NCBI GenBank assembly: GCA_959347315.1
Contig: OY365810.1
Location: forward strand, 11,026,728 to 11,090,727
Direction: 5' to 3'
DNA length: 64,000 nucleotides
Source: Bimastos eiseni
Taxonomy: Eukaryota > Annelida > Clitellata > Crassiclitellata > Lumbricidae
Made by a program: the position numbers and the translations under genes
Shown here: positions 23,060-35,234 of the stretch, piece by piece
How positions within the stretch are numbered: the first letter of the stretch is position 1
How the letters are laid out: every line of letters starts with the position of its first letter
Notes under the pieces: generated by a model
Database searches by the model: none
The model's input: only the letters and a program-made list of their open reading frames with translations
What the model was told of the DNA's origin: nothing

Positions 23060-23540
23060 AACATTCGTACGTATGCAAAAAATCGTATGTTCTGACCCCT
23101 TCCAGTGTTGCACTGAGTACATTTGTGGACCTCTAGCCCCCATTTGGACGTACATCTGATGATCTGAACTTGCAAAGGTGTTAAATATCTAAATAAATCT
23201 CTAAGACATTGATTTTACCGTAGGCTATTTATTTTTTTAAGCGTCATATTTCACACCCTAAATTTGTTAGCTGCTTTGAAGAAATAGAATACTATCAAAA
23301 CTTACATTTTAAACAGTTTTAGTGCTACGTAAAATTGATTAAGCAGGAATATAGTCCGTAACTGGATTTTCAATTCTAATTTTATTATTCCATAATATGG
23401 ACATTATAATTAGACAGTCATATTTGCGTACGTACACATTTTCTGGACTCTACCCGCCATACGCACACGTACGTAAAATCAACGATATTCGAAATCCCTA
23501 CACCTCACTGCGTACGTAATATGTGGATGGGCCCTAACTC
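23060..23540. mobile_element. CGTACGTA-rich dispersed DNA element(s), degenerate
   Basis: CGTACGTA-type palindromes cluster around 23068, 23430, 23468 and 23512. On the right the sequence ends GCGTACGTAATATG, then TGGATGGGCCC. Elements of this form (GGGCCCATCCA...TACGTACGC) recur in many invertebrate genomes. The boundaries and the superfamily are uncertain, and two partial copies may be present. Confidence 0.5.
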
Positions 23541-24124
23541 AATAGCTGTGAATCTGTTTTCGTTGAAATTCCGATCTTATGATGTAATTATCAAGTGCTC
23601 GTTTATATATCAGCGGGAAATCTAAGTAATAAAATTCAACGGGAATAAGTGCAGAATTCTGTATCCTTACAAATTGGAAAACTTCTAAAATTGATATACT
23701 TGCTTGCAAAAGGTTTAAGGGCCCCAGCGGAAGGTTAATAAAAGCCTCGTTCCAAAAGACTACGTTAAGCTATTTGATGCACCGATTTCCACTTGGCTCT
23801 CACAGTGGGACATATTTGCATAGTTTTTGAGCGTCGAAGTGATTTAGAACTGGGGTATCGACAATTACGACTATGAAGAACAGGCGGCGTAATATGATTT
23901 GTTTAATTAAATCAGTTAAAATACGCTTATTTTTTTACTACGTGGCCATACTTTCTGTATTGTGCGAAAAAGGGAAAGTCTGAACTGAACATTCGACATC
24001 ACATGCCGAAAAACAGAATATGAAAACCTTGGAATTTACTATTCAAGGCGGTTTCTAAAGTTGGCTTAATGAATATTCTTCATCTGCGTCTGAATTAATT
24101 TGATGCGTCTTAATTGGCTTGTGT
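23541..24124. other. Gene-free stretch
   Basis: Nothing recognised. Confidence 0.4.
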
Positions 24125-24312
24125 GGCACGGTGACCCATTGGTTAGAGCGGGTAAGAGCCTCGTCCATGGAGTTACAGTAACGGGACAACGAGCATGTCC
24201 GTCGCGCACAGAGGTTGATCAGCAATATTGCATCTGCGCCGCACGTGCGTGTATTTATTCACTTCTGCACTTTTGAAGAAGAGCAATATCAAAATTCAGT
24301 TGTATTGTATGG
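24125..24312 (+). mobile_element. tRNA-derived SINE, copy 1
   Basis: The head GGCACGGTGACCCATTGGTT with TTAGAGCGG matches a pol III A-box region. The 3' part (TTCACTTCTGCACTTTTGAA, then GAAGAGCAATATCAAAA, then CAGTTGTATTGTATGG) is collinear with the copy at 61227-61445. A tRNA-like head and a shared tail in two places define a SINE family. No target duplication was resolved. Confidence 0.7.
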
Positions 24313-24411
24313 TATTAACATGCCTTGAATTATGCAGACACGTCGTTAGACATTTGAAACGCTTTGATTAGTTACTTAGTTAGATTTTTATTAAATAAAG
24401 CTTCAGTTAAT

Positions 24412-24475
24412 TGAAAAGCGGTTAACACGCTGGGCTTTCAACCGCAATGTCGGAAGTTTAAATTCTCTGCGGGGA
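24412..24475 (+). repeat. tRNA-like pseudogene or SINE head
   Basis: GCGGTTAACACGCTGGGCTT, then TCAACCGCAATGTCGG, then AAGTTTAAATTCTC: an A-box, anticodon-arm and degenerate B-box order. The T-arm consensus GGTTCGAATCC is damaged, so a functional tRNA is unlikely. Confidence 0.5.
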
Positions 24476-24507
24476 ATGAATTTTTAGTGATTATGCTAAA
24501 CTGAATT

Positions 24508-24541
24508 AATAATAATAATATTATTATTATTACTATTACTG
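24508..24541. repeat. (AAT)n/(ATT)n palindromic microsatellite
   Basis: AAT units switch to ATT units halfway, giving a self-complementary tract. Confidence 0.9.
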
Positions 24542-24599
24542 TATATATAGTTCCATATGATGCAAATAACCAAATGGCTGAGTCACACAAGCAGCTGTA

Positions 24600-24900
24600 G
24601 GTGTCGCTGCGTCATTTTCACCGTCATCAGCGATGTCGTCACTGCTGGCTGGCAGCGCTACATAAGTGCCTTGATGACAATGTGTTCACACCTTTAATTC
24701 GTATCAGCGCCATCTCATGGGACGATGAGGCCATTCGGATACTACTGCTGACCGGAGTCCATGGCTACGCGGAGCGCACGCTTCCATTAGTCTTTGTCCG
24801 GATACAAAGGAATCGAGATTGATGAAATTATCTGCTGTCCGAGGCATCAACGCCAGCAGCAGGACCAGCATTCTACATGCATGTATTCGGGCGCTGATGT
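24600..24900. promoter_or_regulatory. Candidate regulatory island
   Basis: Non-repetitive, CG-balanced sequence open on both strands, with CCTTTAATTCG, CAGCGCCATCT and GGAGTCCATGG. The 73-codon plus frame has no recognisable motif. Either an unrecognised exon or a regulatory island. Confidence 0.2.
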
Positions 24901-26142
24901 GGCTAGAATATCAATTGTCTGATAATAGAAGCCGGTCACTCTGCGACACACTTCAAACAAAGTAGAGTTAAGGTCAACCGAAAGGTCAATTCATCCACAC
25001 AAAACGCATTTATATTATGGCTTATAGTGCTGGGGTATGGCTAGGACCATCGCGGTGACATCTCTGGCAGTTCTCTGCGTAATCCCTCCTATGGTATGTC
25101 ATGTCACCTATTGTTACGACTAAATTTGGAGATTACGATTACCTTCTTTGTAGCTGCGCAGTTGTGCTGCATCTAACTCCATTGCTGAAATGCCTTTGTC
25201 GATATTGCTGACAATGCTGTTCAAGTTCCGGTCAGTCGTAATACTCAATCGCTTCCATTCCGACCTTCAATTAGGGTCGTCAGATGTCCGGCAATTGCAG
25301 GACATGTCCTTTAACCCACAATTTGCACATTTCTTGTATTGGATCATTGGATCTTTGCAGTTTTTAAAGACCGTACACGCGCGCGTTCTACCTAAGTTCC
25401 CGTAACAGGGCTTCGTAAGGGAACTTATAAGTTAAGAACAATATGTTGACTATGTGAAAGGAATCGTTCTAGGTACAATACGAGGATAACTTCCTATTAG
25501 AAGCTCCGTGCTTATGTTACTGGCAACGATTATTTGCTGTGAGGAGTTGGCTACTCAGAGAAAAACGATGTGTAATGAATGGATTGCATAAATAGAAACT
25601 TTAAAAATTATTGTCACCTGCAACTTTCTAATGTGACTCAATTTATGGTTATAGACTCTTTGCGTTTGCAATTCTGATTGAATCCTTCAATGCATCCTGC
25701 TTTGGCCTCCTCTCCGGCGTTCCGTGTCCTCCATTGGCCACAATGTCTATCTACAACGAACATTACATTCTTACTGTAACCCTGGATTGCTGCGTTTCCA
25801 TTACTCAGCGACTTAGTCTGCAAAAATATCTTCTGCGTTGCTCTGCGCTTCATTGTGTTTTCACAAGTATTTGTGTGACACGTTAGTCAACTGATTTGAG
25901 CACATAATTATACCGGATGACACACGGATTGGAACTTCCTTTTGAGTCCTTTGGATTCTGTGTAAGTCATTAAAGCACAGTATATCAGCGCCATGGATAG
26001 ATGCTTTGTCGTTGCTTGTTGACGCTTAGTCTAAATCACGCAAAAATTAACAGGGTCTGAATATTTCTGTCGCCCAATCTAAGCACCTTCAAAAGTGAAT
26101 TCGTTTGATACTTTTCTGACGATCTCGACTGTTAAGTGTGAA
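24901..26142. other. Gene-free stretch
   Basis: No exon, array or motif cluster recognised. Confidence 0.4.
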
Positions 26143-26200
26143 GGTAATGCAATACAACTGTAACTTGATAATGTCTTCCTTGAAATAAGTTCAGACGAGC
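26143..26200 (-). mobile_element. SINE tail fragment, copy 3 (minus strand)
   Basis: In reverse complement it reads GTCTGAACTTATTTCAAGG, then GAAGACATTATCAAG, TTACAGTTGTATTGCATT, matching the tails of the copies at 24125 and 61227. Only the 3' end is clear. Confidence 0.55.
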
Positions 26201-26514
26201 ACATTGAAGCCAGGCAACTATATTTAGAGTTAAGCAGGCATGAGCTTAATACAGCTCAAGTCATGATTGACCTTTGAAGTCAATTCGCTTCTTGACGTGT
26301 ATTATTTCTGGAGATAGCATAAGAGAAGATCAGTTACAGATGATATGAGATGGAAAATCGACGCCTTTCACAACTCCTGTCTCATCTGGTTTCATCGTCT
26401 CATCTGGTGCTTCGTGTTGTTTCTCTGCACTTAATCTCGTCCACTGTGTTCAGTCTCACGCTCGGATATTCTTTCTGACCCTCGAAGGTCGGGATTCTAC
26501 TCTGTGATTCTCCC

Positions 26515-26520
26515 CTCTCG

Positions 26521-26556
<36 letters not shown>

Positions 26557-26600
26557 TTCTCTCCCTCTCTCTCGCTTTCTCTCCCTTACTCTCTTTCTCG

Positions 26601-26645
<45 letters not shown>

Positions 26646-26708
26646 TGTCTCTCTCTCTCTCTCTTTATCTCTCGCTTTCTCTTTCTCTCCGTCTTTCTCT
26701 TTCTCTCC

Positions 26709-26757
<49 letters not shown>

Positions 26758-26790
26758 TCTCTCTCACTCTCTCTCTCTCTCTCGCTCAGT
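26515..26790. repeat. (CT)n microsatellite
   Basis: About 275 bp of CT with TTTCTC and GTCT interruptions. The 116-codon leucine/serine and 153-codon arginine/glutamate frames here are artefacts. Confidence 0.95.
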
Positions 26791-26819
26791 TTTCTTCTTT
26801 TTCCTATTCTTCTGCTCCT

Positions 26820-27055
26820 TCCTTCTCTTCTTCTTCTTCTTCTTCTTCTTCTAATTATTGACATCATCATTATCATCATCATCATCGCCATCATCACTGT
26901 CATGGTTTTCATTATTGTTATCATCATCGTCGTTATCATTATGATCATGATCATCTTCATAATCATCATCCTAATCAAAATCATAATCATAATCATCATC
27001 ATCGTCGTCATCATCATCGTCGTTGTCGTCGTCATCATCATCACCATTGTTCGTA
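26820..27055. repeat. (TTC)n then (ATC)n trinucleotide tract
   Basis: TTC repeats to 26852, then CATCAT/TATCAT repeats with GTC variants to about 27055. Adjacent to the CT tract, forming one compound repeat of about 540 bp. Confidence 0.95.
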
Positions 27056-27216
27056 TTATTGTAATTATTCACATTCTTCCTTGTATTCTTCTAACTATTC
27101 TTTACATTATTCTTCGCTTTCATTGGATGCTTCGTAGCATTCTTAATCTTCTTCGCAGTCATCTTATTCTTCTCTGCAATCTCTTTCAAGTAGTTTCTTT
27201 CGTTGTCTGTTACCTT

Positions 27217-27325
27217 CCTCTGTCTGTCTCTCTCTGTCTCTCTCTGTTTCGCTCTGTCTCTCTCTGTCTGTCTCTCTCTGTCTGTCTCCGTCTGTCTGTC
27301 TGTCTCTCTCTCTCTCTTTCCTCGT
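27217..27325. repeat. (TCTG)n/(TCTC)n tract
   Basis: Alternating TCTG and TCTC units. Confidence 0.9.
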
Positions 27326-27654
27326 CTCCGTTTTCAGTTAGCTTATCACCGCGTGACTGCGTTTTCTTTCATCCTTCCTACTTATATTGTCTGCCATTAT
27401 TCCTTCTCCTTCCTCACCTTTAATCTCATCCACCTTACCTCATCCTCTGTCAATCCTCCCTGGTTCTTGGTCCTCCTACCTGCTTCCTATGCTCCGTGGC
27501 CTCAACTCCCTCTTTCCTTTCCTCTTCCAGTCAGCCTCCTTCTCTTGTTTACCCTCACTCCTCTTTCTCATTAGATCCTCTTACTAAAAGTCATACTTCC
27601 TTTACTTATTAGTCTCTTATACGTTCTCCTCAAACCTTTTTCTCCTCCAATACT

Positions 27655-27930
27655 TCCTCCTCTTCTTCTTCTTCCTCCTCCTCCTCCTCCTATAATTCAT
27701 CGTCCACTTGTTCTCCCTATTCCTCTTCCTCTACCTCCTATTCTTCCTCCTCCTCTTCCTCCTCTCATTCCTCCTCCTATTCTTCCTCCTTTTATTCTTC
27801 CTCCTCCTCTTCCTCTACCCATTCTTCCTTCTCTTCCACCATCTATTCATCGTCGTCGTCCTCTTCCTCATCCTGTTCTGCATCCTCCTCCTCCTCCTCC
27901 TCCTCCTTCTCCTCCTTCTATTCTCTCCAG
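27655..27930. repeat. (TCC/TTC)n pyrimidine tract
   Basis: Long TCC/TTC trinucleotide run with few purines; a triplex-prone polypyrimidine tract. The 88-codon leucine/phenylalanine frame is not a gene. Confidence 0.9.
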
Positions 27931-29199
27931 CAATCAAACAGCGATCCAAGCGATTGTCGCAACTTGTCGCGTGAAGACAAAAAGGAAGGGAAGGGCGAAT
28001 GGGAAGCAGGGAAGGATGTCCGGATCCCTGGAGGAACACCAAAGATCAACACAAAGACGGCGCATCAAAGACCCTTCAAACACTGCTGCTGCTGCCAACA
28101 CTGCTGCTTAGGATGCTGCTACTGCTGCGCTGTCATATCCGTTACACGAACACCCATTTAATAGTAAGTGCACACGAAGCTCCATGACAAGCGACCAGGA
28201 TGTCTATATATGAGCAATTGAACTAGAAACGTAACGGGCAGAAGCCGCGATTGGCATATGTAATATACTTATTTAATCTCATCTAATCTGCGGTCACAAC
28301 TCTACACGTTATTATATTCACCGCATATAATAATGTCGATCTATGGGACCAGATATCTTGTAAAGATCTTTGTGGGTCTTGTTTCTACGATGTTCGCGTT
28401 CAAGAATTCTATGAGTATCGACACTCTTCGGTTAACTGTATCATCTTATGCCATGTACAATAAGTAAAATGGGGTCAAAGGCAGGTGCGCGTCGGCCTAC
28501 TACCCAGTCATAAAACCCTTGGGTTACTGGTGGTTATAAATGTCCTTAGTAAATTTTTTATTGGATGTTTTACGAGAATGTTATCTAGTATATGTCTGTT
28601 GAATCTTCCGTCATCTTTTTTCGTGCTTCTTGATCTTTGGCGTCTTACTGAAATCTGTTCTCTTTAACCGTTGGCAGACCGAGAACGCCTCTGAGAAGAA
28701 AACTGACTGACTGACTGATTGATTAACTGATTGAATGAATTAAAAAAACTTTTGACTTTCGTGAAAAAGTACGCGCATTCAAGCCTTAGTAACCTATTCT
28801 ACAGTTTGATGGAAATGCAATAGTGGAGTCAGTGTTGATTGAAGCGTCTCACAATCAAAGTCCAGTCTGTTAACAGAACAAATCAAGACACAACGTGGCA
28901 ATGAACCACCGTACAACAGTTAATGAACTGAAACCTCTGTGTATTCGCCTGCTGTTCCATCAATCTCCCGGCAGCTGTGACATCTCGTAATCCGCGTCAC
29001 GCTGTTGTTCCTGGCTTTATGTCCACACACTACTATACTACTCTTCCATGGTAAGCTGACGTTGCGTTGGACCACATGGGACAGTAGACGCCGGACAATC
29101 GCCGGCCGAGACTCGGTCGATAGCGTCGCCAACCCCGTAAGAAGATAAAGGATTTACGCAATTTTAGTCGGATCCACTCTGCGCTCCCAACGGCCACGC
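27931..29199. other. Gene-free stretch
   Basis: Contains a CTG-rich patch near 28085-28130 and an ACTG/ATTG patch near 28705-28735. No exon recognised. Confidence 0.4.
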
Positions 29200-29660
29200 C
29201 ACCCGTCCTACCCTAGACGACTCGGGGCTCGGGGCCGCTGACGGCCGGGCGTCTTAAGTTGATTAGACGGGGCCGAGGGCTTGGGACGGACGAAGGGTCT
29301 GCGGCAGTCAGGGGCTGATAGACGTCTTCGGCTGGCTTTATCTAATTGAATCTCGTGTAGCGGTGACATGATCTCATTTAAACAGCGACTCTCGTCCGTC
29401 GCTCTCTCTTTAGACATCTGCCTCGCATTGAGACGTACGGTCCGCGGGGACCAGGCGCCGAATCCGCGTCTCTGTACCATTCGGTCCGTCTGTGGTCCGT
29501 GTGGGTACGTCTGTGTGTCATCGGGGCTTGCTCTCGTGATCTCTGCGTTCGGTGACTCGGTGATAAATCGAAAATGTCTTAATTCTAATGCATTCGGCGC
29601 AATTCTTTTACGTCGATCTTTTATTCCGCCGCTGACAGTCTAACAGCAATCTATTAGCCA
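29200..29660. promoter_or_regulatory. Candidate regulatory island, CpG-rich
   Basis: GC-rich, CpG-containing, non-repetitive sequence with TTAAGTTGATTAGACGG, CTAATTGAATC and AAATCGAAAATG words. Frames of about 90 codons are open on both strands without known motifs. A CpG-island-like promoter or enhancer is possible. Confidence 0.3.
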
Positions 29661-30107
29661 TGCTTGTAAAGTACATTTGGCATGCACACTAGAGTCTTAC
29701 CGACAAAGCGGCCGTACGCGCAATCGAGCCGATTATTTTTAAACAAAATACTGACTGTTCTAATAATCGGCGTCGATATCTAGTTGTTTTTTTGTTTTGG
29801 TGGCTCGCTACTCGCCAGATGGCAAAAGATTTTTCGCAAACCATATATATGCTGGCCTGCACACCTAGTGACGTCCCGCAGCGACCAGCGAAAATGCCCA
29901 ATATAATTAATTTGGTTTTTGCAGAATACTTGAAATGAATAAATATAAAATTTCTAAATAATCCGTTTCGTAATCGGTTTCGGCTATTTCCATATGCAGA
30001 ATCGGCATTATGGGCAAAAGGGTGGAATTGGTATATTCTTAGTTATGTATTTACCCCATTTTACGAATGAACATAAATAAATAATAATATACACATATAC
30101 CAATGTA
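29661..30107. other. Gene-free stretch
   Basis: Nothing recognised. Confidence 0.4.
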
Positions 30108-30235
30108 TATACATCAATATATATATATATCAATATATATATATATATTGGTATATATGCCTTTTAAAATGCTTTTTAAAGTTCTGCCACGGTCAGTTTG
30201 CGAGTAGGCATATCATAGCCTAGTGGTAATTTATA

Positions 30236-30273
<38 letters not shown>

Positions 30274-30352
30274 AGGACGTTGAAATACGTACATGAACTT
30301 AAATATATAAAACAAGCATTCATGCATATATATATATATATATATATATATA
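30108..30352. repeat. Cluster of (AT)n tracts
   Basis: AT tracts at 30108-30156, 30239-30272 and 30326-30352; the first is part of a palindromic ATATTGGTATAT region. Confidence 0.9.
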
Positions 30353-31130
30353 GGGGACAAAGCGAATGCGCATAAAAAGTCTTCATTGGTAAGCACTACG
30401 TGTCAAAATTTTTATTTTTAAATTAAATATATCCAATTTACAAATTTTTTTAATTATTAATTGTTTATTTTTTATTCATCAGATTTGTAATGTTGAAATG
30501 TGAATCAGAGTCACCAGACGAATATCGCCTTCATCTCCAACTCTCTTCTCTGTTGGCAAACCATAGGTTCATTCATCTCCTCTTCAATGTGTGTTCAGCG
30601 ATGTGGTGAGACCTGTAGCTCACCTGCCTCGTTTCTCTCACAAATCTACATCTCACAGCTGATAAACTGCATTGCCTACCTCTCTTTGTTCGCATCCAGT
30701 CTAAATTGATCACCTTCGTCTTTTAATTTCAGCCGGGTCTTGCTCCAAAAGCCTTTCCCGTCCTTTTACTGTCACGTCACTGCCTCATCCTCTGGCTTGA
30801 CCTTTTTGTTTTCTATGTTAGGACCACAATGACTAAATCCAGACCCCGTGCCTGCATTGGTCGCTCTCTGTCTCTCGATGTCTTTCTCTGTCTCTCTTTC
30901 TCTTTCTCTGCATGTATGTCTGTCTGTCTCTCTAGACTTCCCTCTTCTCTTCGCAATACCATCTTTTCTGGTTGTATCTTTGCCTCTCCCTCTCAGCTTG
31001 AAACCTTCCTTTTCTCCAGAAGTACATCGCACTGAGACCACTACGTTAAGGACTTATAGTCAGATACAACACAATACAACGATGACCGTAGCTCTACTTT
31101 GTCTTACGTTGCTTATAGCCTCGTCTTAAC
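30353..31130. other. Gene-free stretch
   Basis: Includes a short CT/GTCT-rich patch at 30865-30945. No exon recognised. Confidence 0.4.
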
Positions 31131-31138
31131 TAGGCCTA

Positions 31139-31800
31139 ATCTTTATCTTAATCTAATCTTTTATCTTAATCTAATCTTTTAATTATCTTAATCTAATCTT
31201 TTATCTTAATCTAATTGTTTTATCTTAATCTAATCTTTTATCCTAATCTAATCTTTTATCTTAATCTGGTATCTTAATCTAATTGTTTTATCTTTATCTA
31301 ATTGTTTTATCTTAATCTAATCTTTTATCTTAATCTAATCTTTTATCTTAATCTAATTGTTTCATCTTAATCTAATCTTTTATCCTAATTTAATCTTTTA
31401 TCTTAATCTTTTATCTTAATCTAATTGTTTTATCTTTATCTAATTGTTTTATCTTAATCTAATCTTTTATCTTAATCTAATCTTTTATCTTAATCTAATC
31501 TTTTATCTTAATCTTTTATCTGAATCCAATCTTTTATCTGAATCCAATCTTTTATTTTAATCTAATCTTTCATCTTAATCTAATCTCTTATTTTTATTCT
31601 AATGTTATCTTTAATCTAATTCTAATCTTTTATCTTGATCTAATCTTTAAACTTAATCTAATATTTTATCTTAATCTAATCCTTTACCTTAATCTAATCT
31701 ATAATCTTAATCTAATCTTGATCTAATCTTTAATATTAACCTAATCTTTTATCATAATCTAATCTTTTATGTTAATCTAATCTTTAATCTTAATTTTACC
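31139..31800 (+). repeat. 18-bp satellite array with higher-order structure
   Basis: About 35 units of TTTTATCTTAATCTAATC. Variant units (AATTGTTTTATC, TTTATCTAATTG, TATCCTAAT) recur in the same order about 142 bp apart (TCCTAA at 31241 and 31383), showing that a block of about eight monomers was itself duplicated. The right third is more diverged. Confidence 0.9.
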
Positions 31801-32089
31801 TTTCCATACCTAACATTACCTTAACTTAACCTTAATAAACTTATCTTCCACATACTTACCTACCCTTCTTTATCCTGCATTAACTAGACCTAGTAAAGAA
31901 ATCTCCATTACCTTACCCTTTCTTGCCATTCCTCGCCATACACCTCACTTCAACTGACCATACTATGCCATACTCCCATGCAACAATATACCTTACGTAA
32001 ACCGTCGCAATCTGCATGCGTAATTCGGTTGACTTGATCTCATCTTACCTTTGTGCATTTGCATCCGCCGTATCCGAATCTTGTTTCTC
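31801..32089. other. Decayed flank of the 18-bp array
   Basis: CCTTAACTTAACCTTAATAA-type sequence fading into unique DNA. Confidence 0.5.
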
Positions 32090-32450
32090 ATTTATGTGGC
32101 GCCCGTTCGGCGTCTGTCCCTCGCAGTCGAGATGCCGAACCTGACCCTATCGAGGCCCGACGATCACTGGGAGATCGTTGTTAATGGAATTTAATTAGAC
32201 TAATATTTAAAATTGCATGAACACCGGTCAGACAATGTCACCATTCAGGTCTTCGTCTAGTGACGACCCTAAGTCAACGGTAGGGGGCGCGGCGTCGTCG
32301 GGTCTTTGATGTCCCGAACAACAAAAAACACAACAAGCGGCCGCTCGCCTTTGATCGGGCGTCAGATGTCCAACAATAATACAGTAATAATTAAACTGGC
32401 ACGGATAGTCTGTTCTAAGTTCGCCCGACGAAAAAGGTGATCGCGCGCCG
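32090..32450. promoter_or_regulatory. Candidate regulatory island (homeodomain and TCF words)
   Basis: TTAATTAG (32191-32198) followed by ACTAATATTT, then CTTTGATG (32304-32311) and CCTTTGATC (32348-32356) on either side of an AACAACAAAAAACACAAC SOX/FOX-like stretch. CpG-rich and non-repetitive. Two TCF/LEF words 45 bp apart suggest a Wnt-responsive enhancer; this is inference. Confidence 0.4.
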
Positions 32451-32687
32451 TACAGAATGACGGCGTCGGCTGGTCACTGGATATCCCACGGAGAGAGAGA
32501 GAGACAGACAGAATCTGTGTCACTATCTGTCTATCTGTCTGTCTCTATCTCTGTCCGTCTGTCTCTCTCTGCCAAGCTTGGTCTCTATATTTTTTTTATC
32601 TCGCTGACTGTCTATACGTCTTGGTCTCTGAGTCTCTTACTGCTTCTGTCACCCTGTGTCTCGCTCTCTGTTTATCTGCAACATTAG

Positions 32688-32691
32688 TCTA

Positions 32692-32738
<47 letters not shown>

Positions 32739-32740
32739 GT
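32688..32740. repeat. (TCTG)n microsatellite
   Basis: Thirteen or so TCTG units. Confidence 0.95.
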
Positions 32741-33579
32741 GTCCACATTTTCATGCCAACAATTTTTGTATGACTCCCTCCCTCTCTCTCTCTCTCTGTT
32801 TCGCTCACTCTCTGTGTCTCTATCCACCTCTATCTCTATGCAAATCTCCCTAACTCCTTCGCTTTATAGTTTCCATCGTCGCAGTCCCTTACTCTCCACG
32901 TGTCCCTACATGTCTCCGTCTGTACCTGTAACGTGGCTATATGCGTGTCTGCCTCCGTATTCGTTTCTCTGCCTCTGTCTTTACACTACCACAAATATAC
33001 ACGTCTGCAGTGGACGTCCCATGTATAAATCCAACAAATGTATACTAGGCTTGAGCTTCCTCCATCAGTCTGCGGTCGTTTTATCCATAGCCCGACACTA
33101 TATAGAAACACCACAGAGATCTAATCCGTTCAAGAGCCTCTCTTAGGATCCGCTGCAGCCCATCATTCGAGATATTGATATTTTTAAACCGTCCCGACAT
33201 CTAAACACTAGTCGCTCGTGCAAAGGTAAGAATCACTTTCGTCTGTTGACTCCTTCCGTTTGTTTGTTTACGATCGGAGAAGACAAAATATTTCATTTCT
33301 ACTCGAGTAATATTCCTTTATAGACGAAGGCGGGTCAAAGATACAGACGACTGGAGACCTCTGTTGTCGGAGTAAGCAAGGTCTCAGTTCCCGTTCAGAT
33401 ATACGTACACACAGCCCTCAAAGATCCATTACAATGCATTTAAGAAGCTATATGTTACGGGAAGATTAACGTGTATATATTAAGGTCTATATGTAGCCAA
33501 TATATAATATATGTTTATTATTATACCCACGGATATCTATGCGCACATAGGAATATCCATTGTAATATAAACTCCACAT
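32741..33579. other. Gene-free stretch
   Basis: Pyrimidine-rich at first (CTCTGT patches), then unremarkable. No exon recognised. Confidence 0.4.
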
Positions 33580-33580
33580 A

Positions 33581-33611
<31 letters not shown>

Positions 33612-33670
33612 CATATATATATACATATATATATACATATATATACATATATATATACATAGATATGTGC
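33580..33670. repeat. (AT)n/ATATAC microsatellite
   Basis: TATATATACATATATATAC units. Confidence 0.95.
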
Positions 33671-33693
33671 ATATATATAATGTGTGCGACTGT

Positions 33694-33822
33694 ACATAAA
33701 CATTATAAACACGCACATAAACATTATAAACACGCACATAAGCATTATAAACACGCACATAAACATTATAAACACGCACATAAACATTATAAACACGCAC
33801 ATAAGCATTATAAACACGCAAT
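33694..33822 (+). repeat. 21-bp tandem array, six units
   Basis: Unit ACATAAACATTATAAACACG plus C, with an A/G variant (ATAAACA or ATAAGCA) at one position. It translates as INIINTH or VYNVYVR heptads; no sign it is a real gene. Confidence 0.95.
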
Positions 33823-34479
33823 GTGACGTCCAACCCTTATATTTAGCTTACGCTATCATGCAATAGCATCTAAGCGTATACTGATATAACTGATTATTTT
33901 CACTTTCAAATTAATGTTTAACATAATGTGCAGACTGTGCCTGTCACCCGAGCTTTGACAGTGCCTCACATAAATGCGATGGAGCCAAATCGGCGAAATC
34001 TCAACCGTAATCTCCAAACTTCTAAAGCGCCACTCGTAAGCCAAGCGAAGGGTTGAGGGCACCAGCTTATTCACGAGCAAATGGGTTTCTTTGAAATGGA
34101 GAATTTGTGAGGATTTCCGGCATGCTCAGAGGGAAGAAGCATATGACGACTGCATGGAGTTATGGCAAGTGTTGTTCTATAACCAAATCTAAAGTAGTCT
34201 ATTTATCGTATCCTATTCTCCATGGTGGTTGCCATAAAACCGTCATCTTCATGACAAGGCATCACGCAATGGTTGTTCCATGTGAAATTGTTGCCACGGT
34301 TAGCAATGATGAAGGTCGACAGTCTTTATAGGTTAAAGGACAAAGAAGGGTCAAATGACGCAGAGTGAGGAAGTTGAAGCAGAGGAGGTCGTGTTTGTTG
34401 GAAAGAAACCTAGAGCAGGATCAGACCTCTGATGGGGATCGCAACCAGTCTCTTACAGATCCACCATGCAGAGGCTGGA
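33823..34479. other. Gene-free stretch with a family B-like fragment
   Basis: AGCGCCACTCGTAAGCC and CACCAGCTTATTCACGAGC (34025-34078) resemble family B words. No exon recognised. Confidence 0.4.
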
Positions 34480-35170
34480 TTGGTCTTAGGGTCCACGAAT
34501 GTCTGGATGGGCCCCTTGGATCCACAAGTGTCTGAATGGGCCCTTGGATTCACAAGTGTCTGAATGGGCCCTTGGATTCACAAGTGTCTGAATGGGCCCT
34601 TGGATTCACAAGTGTCTGAATGGGCCCTTGGATCCACAAGTGTCTGAATGGGCCCTTGGATTCACAAGTGTCTGAATGGGCCCTTGGATCCACAAGTGTC
34701 TGAATGGGCCCTTGGATCCACCAGTGTCTGAATGGGCCCCTTGGATCCACCAGTGTCTGAATGGGCCCCTTGGATCCACCAGTGTCTGGATGGGCCCTTG
34801 GATCCACCAGTGTCTGAATAGGCCCCTTGGATCCACCAGTGTCTGGATGGGCCCTTGGATCCACCAGTGTCTGAATGGGCCCTTGGATCCACCAGTGTCT
34901 GCATGGGCCCCTTTGATCCACCAGTGTCTGAATGGGCCCTTGGATCCACCAGTGTCTGAATGGGCCCTTGGATCCACCAGTGTCTGAATGGGCCCCTTGG
35001 TTGGAGCCACCAGTGTCTGGATGGTCCTTTTGTATCCACCAGTTTCCGGATTGGCCTTGTCTTTCCACGAATGTGCGGCTGGGACATATTTACACATTAG
35101 TGTCCGAATGGACCCTATGGACACACCAGTGAGCGTGTGGGCCCCATGGACACACCAATGACTGGGTGGT
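34480..35170 (+). repeat. 28/29-bp minisatellite, about 24 units
   Basis: Unit GTGTCTGAATGGGCCCTTGG plus ATCCACCA (28 bp, or 29 with an extra C). Left-end units carry ATTCACAA, middle units ATCCACCA, and both ends are more diverged, the usual edge decay. It lacks stops in all three minus frames, which gives ORFs of 141-172 codons that are repeat artefacts. Confidence 0.95.
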
Positions 35171-35234
35171 ATATATTATAAAAAATGGGCCCTTTAGATT
35201 CATCATGGGTTCATAATCTAAGGCTTACTTATAA

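Noticed and set aside
34550..35124. Three minus-strand frames of 141-172 codons
   Set aside because: All are the same 28/29-bp minisatellite read in different phases.
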